64,000 bases of DNA from Phenylobacterium deserti. GTDB taxonomy: Bacteria; Pseudomonadota; Alphaproteobacteria; Caulobacterales; Caulobacteraceae. Every line of letters starts with the position of its first letter. The stretch's first letter is position 1. Made by a program: the position numbers and the translations under genes. This document shows positions 35,426-46,337 of this stretch, in pieces. The notes beneath the pieces were generated by a model, which saw nothing but the letters and a program-made list of their open reading frames with translations, made no database searches and was not told the origin of the DNA. The stretch covers positions 1-64,000 of the forward strand of contig CAMCXF010000002.1 of the NCBI GenBank assembly GCA_945883235.1, given 5' to 3'.

Positions 35426-37075
35426 TTACTCAGTCGCGATCAGCGCCGGTCGGGCGAACTTGCCGCCGAAGAAGTCGCCTTTCTTCCAGACGGGACGGGC
35501 GTCGCCGTCGGCGATCTCGCGGGCGATACCGTAGTTGATCACTGCGAACCTGGCCCCGGCCTCATAGTTGATCGGAAGCGCCAGATCATCGCATGGCTTG
35601 TGGTAGCAAGATGCCAGGAAGCCCCGGAATCCTGCCTCTCCCCCGTTCTGGAAGCCCGTCATCAGGAAGATCGACGGGATACCCGCCTCCACGAACCGGA
35701 AGTGGTCCGAGCGCGTAAAAAGCCCTTCCTCGGGCATGGGATCGGGCGAAAGGGCGACACCGGTTTTTGCTGCGGCCCGGGCCACCGCGGGGCCTAGTGT
35801 CGAGCGATCTGCGCCGAACGCCACAACGTCGGTGAAAGCATAGGTCAGGACCGGCATGTCCAGATTGACGTTGGCGGCCAGCGATGTGGCGGGAACGGTA
35901 GGATTGCGGGCGAAGTATTCGGAGCCCAGCAGGCCTTTCTCCTCGCCCGTGACTGCGAGGAACAGCACCGAACGGCGCGGCACCTTGCCGCTTTCCTTGA
36001 AGGCTCGAGCCACCTCCAGCATGGTGGCAATCCCGGCTGCGTTGTCCAGCGCGCCATTATTGATGCTGTCGCCGTTGAGGGGCGGGCTGATGCCGATGTG
36101 ATCGAGGTGGGCCGAGAGCACCACGACCTCGCTTTTGAGCGTGGGGTCGGATCCCTCGAGCATCGCGGCCACATTGGCGCTTTCGCTCATCCTGGTCTCG
36201 GTGTGCAGCGTCACATCCAGCGACGTCGCCAGCGCAAAGCGAGGCGTTTCGCCCTGCGGTTTCTCGGCCGCTTCGGCTATTTTGGCATAGGGCACCCTGG
36301 CACCGGCGAACAGCTTCTCGGCACCCTGCAGGCTGAGTGACCCCAGCGAGGGCGTCTCCGGTGCCGTGTCGTTGGGCGCACCGTCGGGCTTGCGCCAGTT
36401 CATGGCCCAATGCTGCCAGTCGCGCTTGCTTTCGGCGAAGGGGCGCCGCTTTTCGTCGGCGGGCAGGTAGAGCGAGATCATGCCCACGGCACCGCGCTTT
36501 GCCGCCTGTTCGCGCTTGGTGCGACCGTTGGCGTAGTAGGCGCGTTCCTCGGTCTGCCAGGCTGAGGGGGCACCGCTCAGCACGACCACGATCTTGCCTT
36601 TGAGATCCAGGCCCTTGTAGTCGTCGCGTTTCTTCTCAGGGGCCACGACCCCGAACCCCACGAACACCATCGGCGCTGACAGCTTGCGCGTCTCGGGTCC
36701 GAAGGGCCGAGCGACCATGTAGTCATCGCCGAAGGTCAGCGTGACTTCGGTGCCGTCCTTCGCTTTCAGGACATAGCGGCCCTCGTCGCGAGGCCTGACG
36801 GCGACCAGTGGCACCGGCTGGAAGAAGGTGCCGTTTGCACCTGCCGGCTTCAGGCCCAGCTGGGCGAACTGGGCGGCCACATAGTTGGCGGCGATGTCAT
36901 AGCCTGGTGAACCAGTGTCACGGCCCTGCAGCAGATCGCTGGCGAGGAACGTGATGTGCGCCCTGATGTTGGCCGCGGAAGCGGTGTCATCGGGTGTGAC
37001 CTGAGCGATGGCGAGGGACGACGCCGCCAACGCAGCCAGCGACACCGAAACCGACAACAGCTTGCGAAGGGACAT
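35426..37075 (-). CDS. Secreted M28-family zinc metallopeptidase
   Basis: A 549-residue peptidase with a signal peptide (LRKLLSVSVSLAALAASSLA) and a PA domain in the first half. Zinc and catalytic motifs are in order: SAHLDHIGI (His, Asp), NNGALDNAAGIATMLEVA (bridging Asp), VTGEEKGLLGSEYFA (Glu pair), NLDMPV, and a late histidine in RSDHFRFVEAGIPS. The start at 37075 has GGAG six bases before it. It probably cleaves N-terminal residues from peptides in the periplasm. It overlaps nothing and is followed upstream by rpoD on the same strand. Confidence 0.93.
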   Translation of the reverse strand: MSLRKLLSVSVSLAALAASSLAIAQVTPDDTASAANIRAHITFLASDLLQGRDTGSPGYDIAANYVAAQFAQLGLKPAGANGTFFQPVPLVAVRPRDEGRYVLKAKDGTEVTLTFGDDYMVARPFGPETRKLSAPMVFVGFGVVAPEKKRDDYKGLDLKGKIVVVLSGAPSAWQTEERAYYANGRTKREQAAKRGAVGMISLYLPADEKRRPFAESKRDWQHWAMNWRKPDGAPNDTAPETPSLGSLSLQGAEKLFAGARVPYAKIAEAAEKPQGETPRFALATSLDVTLHTETRMSESANVAAMLEGSDPTLKSEVVVLSAHLDHIGISPPLNGDSINNGALDNAAGIATMLEVARAFKESGKVPRRSVLFLAVTGEEKGLLGSEYFARNPTVPATSLAANVNLDMPVLTYAFTDVVAFGADRSTLGPAVARAAAKTGVALSPDPMPEEGLFTRSDHFRFVEAGIPSIFLMTGFQNGGEAGFRGFLASCYHKPCDDLALPINYEAGARFAVINYGIAREIADGDARPVWKKGDFFGGKFARPALIATE

Positions 37076-37120
37076 GGAAACTCCGTGACACACGTCAAGC
37101 GTTTCTAGAGGTCGCGCGCC

Positions 37121-39103
<1,983 letters not shown>

Positions 39104-39936
39104 CCAATTCTTCGAAGTCGGCTGCCACCTCGCCAGGAGAGAGCCGGATATCGGGTCGACGGGTCCGGAACAGAAGGGCTGTGGCCCTTCAATATTCTGT
39201 TCTCGCCCATGAAACGCTTTGTGATCATGCAAATCAGGGACCACGCTGACCTGGTCGGAACAAGCGCACCGCGTTTCCAATCCTGCAGAGCCAATGCTCT
39301 ACAAAATTACGCAGCGTCTCCTCCCGGCATCTGGAAAACCAGACTGAACGGCGTGACACCTGGGGCTTCCGAGCATTGAGGGAGACATCATCATCCACGC
39401 AGGGGGCGCGCCCGGAAACCGCAGCGGCCCATCGATGTCTATCAAACGCGCGCTAAACCCGCACGAGGGCCAGATGGCGTGCTGCGGGGTCTATGTCAAG
39501 ATGATGACGTGTTCGCGGAGCGGCCGTGATGTCGCAGGTGGGCGGACCTGTGGTGCCTGTAGAGGTACGGAGAGGCTGAACGGCGCGCGGCCTTGGCTGG
39601 CGGGGTGTTATGCTTGGCTGACTCGGCAGCCGTCGGTCAGCACCCTGCTGGTGCTGGTTTGTCAGGGGATGGATTTTCGGCGTTTGTTACAAGTAGCTCT
39701 ATAACCAGATGTATTGTTTGCCGCGCTGGCATCGCAGATAGGGATGGACTGATAAGGCCATGGATATCTATTAAGTTATTGGTTTTATTGTTATAAAATG
39801 AATATCAAGGAGACGGGAAGCCTTCCCGGGGGGGGGGTGGGCCAGGTTCGACAGCCAGCCTGGATCGGCTGTCGGGTTGCAAAACCTCATGTACATTCTC
39901 GGGCATCGAGATCGCAGCCGCAATCCCGACCAACCC
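39104..39936. other. Long gap upstream of rpoD with an AT-rich tract
   Basis: No convincing gene is present in these 830 bases. An 89-codon frame at 39435-39704 has no ribosome-binding site and no recognisable sequence. The segment at about 39690-39815 is clearly more AT-rich than its surroundings and ends at CGGGAAGCCTTCCCG (39815-39829) and a run of ten G (39828-39837). The part next to rpoD is its leader and promoter region; I cannot identify a -35/-10 pair with confidence. Confidence 0.55.
39173..39190 (-). promoter_or_regulatory. Hairpin in the rpoD leader
   Basis: GAAGGGC (39173-39179) and GCCCTTC (39184-39190) form a 7-bp perfect stem with a 4-base loop, about 70 bases upstream of the rpoD start. 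It could be a leader structure or a terminator-like element; no T tract follows on the minus strand beyond TGTT. Confidence 0.45.
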
Positions 39937-41214
39937 TCAGTGCAACGACACCGGCAGCACATCCCCCGCGTCCGCGCCGTCGCCCACAACCTGGATGTTC
40001 GGCAGCAGCAGGTGGATCCAGGCCAGGGCCAGCAGGTAGGACATGCCCGCGAAGACGAACAGCGGGTAGTAGCCGAGGCCAGCGGTCAGGACGAGGCCGG
40101 CGACCTTGACGATGGTCATGCCGCCGATGTTGCCGCAGAAGGCGGCGAAGCTTGTCACGCGACCGACCTTGGTCTTTTCGGTGACGTCGGCGATCAGGGC
40201 GAAGAGGTTGGTCGAGAAGCCCTGGTGGGCGGCCAGAACCAGCGCCAGGATAGCGGCGGCGCCCCAGGCGGTGGGTGCCTGGGTGGCGAAAGGCAGCACC
40301 AGCACCAACAGGCCACTGACCAGCATGGCCAGTTTGCGCACGCGATTGACGGCCACGCCCCGGTTCAGGAAATAGGTGGCTGCGGCCCCGCTGACCAATG
40401 CGCCCAGCGCGCCACCTGCGTAGGCGAGCGCCAGGGGCGGGCCGATGGCGATGCCGGTCAGGCCGTACTGGCGATTGAGAAAGTCGGGCATCCAGAACAG
40501 CAGCAGCCACCAGGTCGAATCGCTGAGCAGTTTGGCCCCGGAGATGGCCCAGGTGGCCTTGTCCTTCAGGATGGAAGGCCTGGGCGCGGTGGGGGCGAGC
40601 TCGACCGGCGCCGCCGGCTTCGCGACGACATCGCCGAAATTGGTTTTCCGCGTCGAGATCATCCAGACCACGGACCAGACGATGCCGGCGATCCCGGCCA
40701 TCACGAAGGCACCGCGCCAGCCGAACGGAATGGCCATGAACGGGATCAGGATCGGCGCGCTGATGGCTCCCACGCTGGAGATCGCGTTGATCAGGCCAAA
40801 GCCCACGGAGCGCTGATTGGGCGGCAGGATGGTGGCCACGGTCTTGACCGCAGACGGCGTGGCCATGGCTTCGGTGATGCCCAGACCAATCCGGCAGAGC
40901 ACGAACTGGTTGAAGGTGTGCGCAAGGCCGTGGAACATGGCGGCGATGCTCCAGGTGAACACCCCCAGGACATTGGCCCATTTGACGCCGATCTTGTCGA
41001 CAAGGGGTCCGGAGATCAGCAGCGCCACCGCCATTGACCCCTGGAACCAGGCACCAAGGGTGCCGTAGTCGTCGTCAGTCCAGCCCAGTTCGGCGGCCAT
41101 CTCAGGCTTCAGCACCGAGATCACCTGGCGATCCACCAAGGCCAGAATGCCGGCGACGGCCAGCAGGATGAACAGGAACCACTTGTTGAAACTGACGGGG
41201 CGCGGGTCGGTCAT
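39937..41214 (-). CDS. MFS transporter, anion:cation symporter type
   Basis: A 425-residue transporter with 12 predicted helices. The opening FNKWFLFILLAVAGILALVDRQVISVLKPE and the motif GLGITEAMATPSAVKTVATILPPNQRSVGFGL match the anion:cation symporter branch, whose members carry hexuronates, galactonate and other organic acids. GGAGG six bases before ATG 41214 supports the start. It is divergent from the Gfo/Idh/MocA gene, and the operator at 41359 lies between them, so both may answer to the same LacI repressor. Sulfoquinovose or another sugar acid is a plausible cargo. Confidence 0.88.
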   Translation of the reverse strand: MTDPRPVSFNKWFLFILLAVAGILALVDRQVISVLKPEMAAELGWTDDDYGTLGAWFQGSMAVALLISGPLVDKIGVKWANVLGVFTWSIAAMFHGLAHTFNQFVLCRIGLGITEAMATPSAVKTVATILPPNQRSVGFGLINAISSVGAISAPILIPFMAIPFGWRGAFVMAGIAGIVWSVVWMISTRKTNFGDVVAKPAAPVELAPTAPRPSILKDKATWAISGAKLLSDSTWWLLLFWMPDFLNRQYGLTGIAIGPPLALAYAGGALGALVSGAAATYFLNRGVAVNRVRKLAMLVSGLLVLVLPFATQAPTAWGAAAILALVLAAHQGFSTNLFALIADVTEKTKVGRVTSFAAFCGNIGGMTIVKVAGLVLTAGLGYYPLFVFAGMSYLLALAWIHLLLPNIQVVGDGADAGDVLPVSLH

Positions 41215-41358
41215 GCGCGGCCTCCGGCGGGGGGTGTTCCACGTCCGCGCAGTTTGATGTTCATGGCCACGTCCTCCCCGGATCGGCTCAATTGTGACGA
41301 GCGCCGGTCTTACGACTTTTGGCTTGCCCGAACCACCGGTCTGGGAGAATGTTCACAA

Positions 41359-41376
41359 TAAGTCAGCGCTGTCATA
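41359..41376. promoter_or_regulatory. Second LacI-type operator, in the divergent MFS/oxidoreductase promoter
   Basis: TAAGTCAGCGCTGTCATA is a CG-centred palindrome with seven of nine pairs matching, and it shares the core CAGCGCT and the TCATA half with the site at 29392-29411. It lies about 20 bases before the oxidoreductase start and 145 bases from the transporter start. Confidence 0.68.
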
Positions 41377-41397
41377 TTGGATTTTGTGGAGGTGCCG

Positions 41398-42486
41398 GTG
41401 CCAAAGGTGGTTCGTTACGGTCTGGTCGGCACAGGGCTGATGGCGGGCGAGCATATCCGCAACCTCGCCGTCACCCCCGGCGCGGTCGTCACCGCCATTG
41501 CAGATCCGGTTGAGCAGTCCCTGGAATGGGCGCGTAAGACGCTGGGCGGCAAAGCCGACGGTGTCACCGCCTTCACCGACAGCGCGGCCCTGGCCCGCAG
41601 TGGCCTGGTGGATGCGGTGATCGTTTCCAGCCCCAACTACACACATCGCTCTGTGCTGGAGCCGCTGTTCGACGCGGGCCTCGCAATCCTTTGCGAGAAA
41701 CCGTTGGCGACCACGCTGGACGATGCCCGTTGGGTGGCCGAGCAGGCTGACCGCGCCACCGCGCCGTTCTGGACCGCGATGGAATACCGCTACATGCCGC
41801 CGGCGGTCGAGTTCATTGCCCAGGTCCATGCTGGCCGGGTCGGTGACCTGCGGATGCTTTCAATCCGGGAGCATCGCTTTCCTTTTCTGAAGAAGGTGGG
41901 CGACTGGAACCGGTTTGCGCACAATACCGGCGGCACCATGGTCGAAAAGTGCTGTCATTTCTTTGACTTGATGCGTTTCATCACTGGCTCGGAAGCCGTG
42001 CGCGTCTACTGCTCCGGGGCCATGGACGTGAACCACCTGGACGAACGCTACGACGGACGTCGACCCGACATCATCGACAACAGCTACACCACCGTCGAGT
42101 TTGCAAACGGCGTCCGCGCCATGCTGGACCTGTGCATGTTCGCTGACGGCGCCGAGAACCAGGAGGAGATCACCGCCGTGGGGGATCAGGCCCGTCTGGA
42201 CGTGCTGATCCCCGAGGGCGCGATCGTCTTCTCGCCGCGCGTAGGCCGTGGGGCAACGAAGCAGGTGGAGCGTCGCGTGGTTGCCGTGGATCCGACCGCC
42301 CTGAAGGTGGGCACCCACCACGGATCAACCTTCTATGAGCACCAGCGCTTCATCGCCGCCGTGCGCGGGGAAGGGTCGGTGGAGGTCACCGCCCACGACG
42401 GGCTGATGGCGGTCGCCATCGGAACCGCCGCTGAAATCAGCGCGCGTGAGAAACGTGTGGTCGAACTGGCCGAATTGGGATTCTGA
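41398..42486 (+). CDS. Gfo/Idh/MocA-family protein, candidate NAD-dependent sulfoquinovosidase
   Basis: A 362-residue two-domain oxidoreductase. The start is GTG 41398, five bases after TGGAGG. The Rossmann motif is YGLVGTGLMAGEH; the conserved CEKPLATTLDDAR carries the Lys; the C-terminal domain has MEYRYMPPAVEFIAQVHAGR, then GGTMVEKCCHFFDLMRFITG with the usual active-site His. Some members of this superfamily are NAD-dependent glycosidases, including the GH188 sulfoquinovosidases. Its operator, shared with the SmoB/SmoC-like operon, makes that role attractive, but a simple sugar dehydrogenase is the alternative. Confidence 0.88.
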   Translation: MPKVVRYGLVGTGLMAGEHIRNLAVTPGAVVTAIADPVEQSLEWARKTLGGKADGVTAFTDSAALARSGLVDAVIVSSPNYTHRSVLEPLFDAGLAILCEKPLATTLDDARWVAEQADRATAPFWTAMEYRYMPPAVEFIAQVHAGRVGDLRMLSIREHRFPFLKKVGDWNRFAHNTGGTMVEKCCHFFDLMRFITGSEAVRVYCSGAMDVNHLDERYDGRRPDIIDNSYTTVEFANGVRAMLDLCMFADGAENQEEITAVGDQARLDVLIPEGAIVFSPRVGRGATKQVERRVVAVDPTALKVGTHHGSTFYEHQRFIAAVRGEGSVEVTAHDGLMAVAIGTAAEISAREKRVVELAELGF

Positions 42487-42512
42487 CGCGTTGAGCAGAA
42501 CCCGAAACTGAT

Positions 42513-42531
42513 ATATGACAGCGTCGGACAT
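42513..42531. promoter_or_regulatory. Degenerate operator-like site before the TonB receptor
   Basis: TATGACAGCGTCGGACATA begins with the exact left half of the 29392 operator (TATGACAGCG), and its ends TATG/CATA are mirrored, but the right half is altered and the spacing is odd. It lies 37 bases before the receptor start and could be a weaker third site of the same repressor. Confidence 0.4.
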
Positions 42532-42567
42532 ACGGCGAACTTACAAAAAGACGGATTAGGGGGCGAT

Positions 42568-44826
42568 ATGAACAAGTCCAAATTGGTGGCAGGTGCCGGC
42601 ATAGCAGCCGTCTTGCTAGGGATCCCAGCGGCCGCGCAGTCGCAGGAAGCGACGTCGTCGGACTCGGGTGTCAATCAGATCGAGGACGTCGTGGTCACCG
42701 CCCGCCGACGCTCAGAATCGCTCCAGGAGGTTCCGATTGCGGTGAGTTCGCTCAGCGGCAATGTCGTGCGCGAGCAGAACCGAAACAGCGTCCCGGACCT
42801 GATCACGCTCATCCCCACGATCACGCTCCGGCCTCAGAACTCGGCCAAGGACACCGTCCTGCTGATCCGTGGCTTGGGGACAATTACGACATCGCCGGGT
42901 GCGGAGCCCAGCGTGTCGATGGTTCTTGATGGCGTCGTGCTCGCGAGGCCGGGCCAGATGGTTTCGGAATTGGTCGACCTGGAGCGCATTGAAGTTCTGC
43001 GCGGTCCCCAGGGAACCCTGTTCGGCAAGAACGCGTCAGCCGGCGTGATCAACATTATCACGGCGAACCCGACGGCCGATACCAGCGCATTTATCGAGGC
43101 CAGCTATTATGGCGGTGACGAGCATCGGCTTACGATGGGCGTCAACGGTGAGATCATCCCGGGCCTGCTGAGCGGCAGGCTGTCCGGCGTGACCTCCGGA
43201 TTTAAGGGGGATGTCCGGAACATCTTCCTGAACGAGACCCTCAGTGATCGCCAGTCCGACGGATTTCGCGGCAAGTTGCTGTTCACGCCCAACGAGGATC
43301 TGAGCATCCTCTTGGGTGCGGACTATCTCTACGTGGAGAACCGCGGCAACAGCGGGATGTATATCGCCACATCGACCGTGGCCTATCCGAGCGGCGTGCG
43401 AACGCAGAGCGCAACACTTCCGACCATCCTTCAAAGTGTGGGGATCACGCCGGGCTTTAGAAACCGGCAGGTCGCCCAGAACACGCTTCCCCAGTTCAAG
43501 GACGCGTTCGGGGGCGCGGTGGCCCAGGTCGACTACAAGATGGGCGAATTCGATCTGACCGCGATCAGCGGATATCGGTTCTGGAGAAGCACGCAGGGCG
43601 GGGATCTGGACGGATTCGCGACGCTCACGACGGCCACGCCGACGCAGCAGATCGACCTCGGCCACGTCAACTCGAAACAATACACCCAGGAGATCAGGCT
43701 CGCCTCGCCCAAGGGTGGCATGATCGACTACCAGATCGGGGTCTACTATTTCCGAGCCGTCAATCGCGAAGACTACAGCCGCGAGACGACTCAGCTCATT
43801 GCGGGCAACAGGGTCAGGAACTTCGGCCTCAACAATTTTGGGACCATCCAGAACAACTATTCTGTGTTCGGTGAGGCAAACGTCAATTTCTCGGAGGCGT
43901 TCCGCGCCATCGCTGGACTTCGTCTGGTGAAGGACAAGTTGAGCTACTACAGCAACCGGGTTTCCACCTCGGCGGTCGCCGTTCCGGGCATTCTACCCGC
44001 GTTCGCGGGCCAGGACTCCACCAGCGTCACTGACTACGCGAGCCGCGTCGGCTTCCAGTATGATGTGAGCGACGACATCCACGCCTACGCCACGTACTCC
44101 CGTGGCTACAAAGGCCCAGCATTCAACGTGTTCTTCAACTTCTCCGCCCGCGAGACGAACACACTCAAGCCCGAAACATCGGATGCGTTCGAGCTAGGTC
44201 TGAAGTCCAGCCTGCTGGACCGACGACTTCAGGTGAATGTCGCGCTCTTCAACGATCAAGTGGCGAACTTCCAAGCCAACCAGCCGGATCTGGTAGCCGG
44301 AACCGTGGTCACGCGCCTGATCAATGCCGGCGATGTCTCGACCAAGGGTATCGAAGTCGAAGCCATTGCAAATGTCACCAACAAGCTGACGATCAGCGCC
44401 GACTACGCCTACGTGAAGGCCAAGGTCGACGACTTCCTTTGCCCGGTTGGGGCGGCCGTGAGCTGCGACATCGATGGAAAGCCTCTGCCCTATGCGCCCA
44501 AGCACAAGATTTCGGTGCAGGCGAGGTACGAGGCATATGACTCGGAGCGATATAGAGTCAATCTGACCGGAAACTATACTTATCAATCAAGCCAGCAGAA
44601 CAGCATCGCCCAGACGCCAGACACCATCGCACCGGGATATGGTATCGTGAACGGCATTCTCTCAGTCATGGACAAGCAAAGTGGCTGGGAAGGCCGGATT
44701 CTTGTCAGGAATTTGTTCGATAAGTTCTATCGCGCGACCTACGCGCAGGGTAACGGCGGCTTGCTCGGCGGACTTCCTCGCGACTACAAGCGTTACTTCG
44801 GCGTGTCGGTTCGCAAGGACTTCTGA
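42568..44826 (+). CDS. TonB-dependent receptor
   Basis: A 752-residue outer-membrane receptor with all parts intact. It has a signal peptide (LVAGAGIAAVLLGIPAAAQS), the TonB-box region VEDVVVTARRRSESLQEVPI, plug motifs ALVD-type LERIEVLRGPQGTLFGKNAS and VINIITANP, many barrel strands, and a C-terminal FGVSVRKDF ending in Phe for barrel assembly. The LRGPQGTLFGKNAS form is common to sphingomonad and caulobacterial carbohydrate or aromatic receptors. It follows the Gfo/Idh/MocA gene by 80 bases and precedes the VOC-PhyH-epimerase-symporter genes, so it is presumably the outer-membrane entry for their substrate. Confidence 0.93.
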   Translation: MNKSKLVAGAGIAAVLLGIPAAAQSQEATSSDSGVNQIEDVVVTARRRSESLQEVPIAVSSLSGNVVREQNRNSVPDLITLIPTITLRPQNSAKDTVLLIRGLGTITTSPGAEPSVSMVLDGVVLARPGQMVSELVDLERIEVLRGPQGTLFGKNASAGVINIITANPTADTSAFIEASYYGGDEHRLTMGVNGEIIPGLLSGRLSGVTSGFKGDVRNIFLNETLSDRQSDGFRGKLLFTPNEDLSILLGADYLYVENRGNSGMYIATSTVAYPSGVRTQSATLPTILQSVGITPGFRNRQVAQNTLPQFKDAFGGAVAQVDYKMGEFDLTAISGYRFWRSTQGGDLDGFATLTTATPTQQIDLGHVNSKQYTQEIRLASPKGGMIDYQIGVYYFRAVNREDYSRETTQLIAGNRVRNFGLNNFGTIQNNYSVFGEANVNFSEAFRAIAGLRLVKDKLSYYSNRVSTSAVAVPGILPAFAGQDSTSVTDYASRVGFQYDVSDDIHAYATYSRGYKGPAFNVFFNFSARETNTLKPETSDAFELGLKSSLLDRRLQVNVALFNDQVANFQANQPDLVAGTVVTRLINAGDVSTKGIEVEAIANVTNKLTISADYAYVKAKVDDFLCPVGAAVSCDIDGKPLPYAPKHKISVQARYEAYDSERYRVNLTGNYTYQSSQQNSIAQTPDTIAPGYGIVNGILSVMDKQSGWEGRILVRNLFDKFYRATYAQGNGGLLGGLPRDYKRYFGVSVRKDF

Positions 44827-44868
44827 CAGGGCGCATCGCGGGGTCCAGGCCCAAGACGGATAAGTTCG

Positions 44869-45291
44869 ATGGCGCTGAAAGAGCTGGATCATGTGGTGCT
44901 GCTGGTCTGCGACATCGAAAAGGGAGTCGAGACCTGGACCCGACTTGGGTTGTCTCTGAGTCATCGCGTGAACAATCCGGACAATGGGGTCGCGATCGCG
45001 TTCTTCATTCAGCCGGATGGGACATTTCTGGAGCTTGTCGCTCCGACCAAGGCCGACTCTCCCTACGCCCAGATGCTACGGGAGAACGGAGAGGGCCTCC
45101 GTCTTCTCTCCTTCAAGGTCGATGACCTGGATGAGGCCGTCGCCGAGTTGACGGCCAGAGGCGTCAATCTCCGCGGCGTCGGGACGGATCGGGTCTTTAT
45201 CGAACCGGACTCGGCGAGTGGCATACTGGTTCAGTTGTGGCCGAGGGATCGGCCTCACAGGTGGAAAGCTTTGGTCTCGCCAACAGCCTAG
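44869..45291 (+). CDS. VOC-superfamily protein (methylmalonyl-CoA epimerase-like fold)
   Basis: A 140-residue protein, MALKELDHVVLLVCDIEKGV, with the glyoxalase metal-ligand pattern: His8 in LDHVVLL, Glu in GTFLELVAP and Glu in RVFIEPDSASGILVQLW. This arrangement resembles lactoylglutathione lyase and methylmalonyl-CoA epimerase relatives. A divalent metal site is likely; the reaction is not known. It lies between the TonB receptor and a PhyH dioxygenase, so a role in epimerising or cleaving a pathway intermediate is plausible. Confidence 0.82.
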   Translation: MALKELDHVVLLVCDIEKGVETWTRLGLSLSHRVNNPDNGVAIAFFIQPDGTFLELVAPTKADSPYAQMLRENGEGLRLLSFKVDDLDEAVAELTARGVNLRGVGTDRVFIEPDSASGILVQLWPRDRPHRWKALVSPTA

Positions 45292-45314
45292 AATACAACA
45301 AGGGAGTACATCAG

Positions 45315-46337
45315 GTGGGATACCAGATTACCGCTGCCGAGAGGACGGACGGGATAATCGCCCCTGAGAAACTGGCCGCGATTGTACGGGACATCGAAAC
45401 CATCGGCTTCGCTGTCGTCGAAGACATCGTGACGGTCGAGAGCTGTGACATGCTCGTGGATTCGGTGCTTGAGGACGTCGAGAAGGTCCGGGCGCTGGGG
45501 AAGCCCACCCGACACGAAGAGAACACGGGTCCTGGACACCTGCAGCTAGGCCTACGGCGATATGCCCCCTACGTCCGCCCCGATCTCGTGACGAACCCGC
45601 TAATCGAATGTGTCGTGGCGGGCGTGCTGGGCGATGGGGCCTGGCTCGGCTTCTACAACGGTAACGTGAACTGCGTGGACAGCGGGTATCAGCCGCTGCA
45701 CTTTGATCGGCCCTACTCATGGAAGTCGCCGGAAGATGCGGCGTGCGACGGTCAGCCTTGGCCCCCGCCGTCGACGACGCTCAGTTGTTCAATCGCGTTC
45801 GATGAAATCACCATCGCCAATGGCGCAACAGAGATTTATCCCAAGTCGCAGTTCGAAACCGAGGTTGTCACCTGGGCGACCACCAGGATCAAGGATCGGC
45901 CGGACCTCCTTGAGAAGTGGGGCCCGCCATCGCGTATGACGATCCCGGCGCGCAGCGTCTGTTTTCGAGACCCGAGGATGTGGCACCGTGGCGTGCCCAA
46001 CACAGGGACCAGGGCGCGCGCCATGATCGCGGCGACCTATCACGCGGCGAGGTGCAAGAACTGGCGTGGCCGGTACATTCAGGACCTGGATCCGGCTTTG
46101 TCGGCCCGCCTTGAGGCCGACCCGGCGCTACGCGTGATGGACGATGGACAGCTTGGCGATGGTCGGATGGTGTTCCAGTCGGACGTGCGAGAGGTGTTCG
46201 ATGCGCCGAGCCTGCACGGGGTCAATCGGAATGTGCGGTTCGTGGAGGAGCCTGAGCGGGTCAATCACTTCCTGGATTCGCACCAGCTGGGCGGCGCGCG
46301 GATTGTGAGAGGCGCGATATCGCCCGTTGACGCGTGA
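45315..46337 (+). CDS. Phytanoyl-CoA dioxygenase (PhyH)-family Fe(II)/2OG oxygenase
   Basis: A 340-residue oxygenase. The start is GTG 45315, nine bases after AGGGAG; the frame is open further upstream but overlaps the VOC gene. The iron ligands are HxD in QPLHFDRPYSW and the distal His in RMWHRGVPNTG, with the nearby Arg for 2-oxoglutarate. The long insertions between them are typical of bacterial PhyH proteins. It would hydroxylate or oxidatively cleave a small molecule. Its stop overlaps the epimerase start (GTGA), so both are translated together. Substrate unknown. Confidence 0.87.
   Translation: MGYQITAAERTDGIIAPEKLAAIVRDIETIGFAVVEDIVTVESCDMLVDSVLEDVEKVRALGKPTRHEENTGPGHLQLGLRRYAPYVRPDLVTNPLIECVVAGVLGDGAWLGFYNGNVNCVDSGYQPLHFDRPYSWKSPEDAACDGQPWPPPSTTLSCSIAFDEITIANGATEIYPKSQFETEVVTWATTRIKDRPDLLEKWGPPSRMTIPARSVCFRDPRMWHRGVPNTGTRARAMIAATYHAARCKNWRGRYIQDLDPALSARLEADPALRVMDDGQLGDGRMVFQSDVREVFDAPSLHGVNRNVRFVEEPERVNHFLDSHQLGGARIVRGAISPVDA

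Noticed and set aside
39435-39704. An 89-codon ORF upstream of rpoD
   Set aside because: No ribosome-binding site, no recognisable domain, and composition not distinct from noncoding neighbours.
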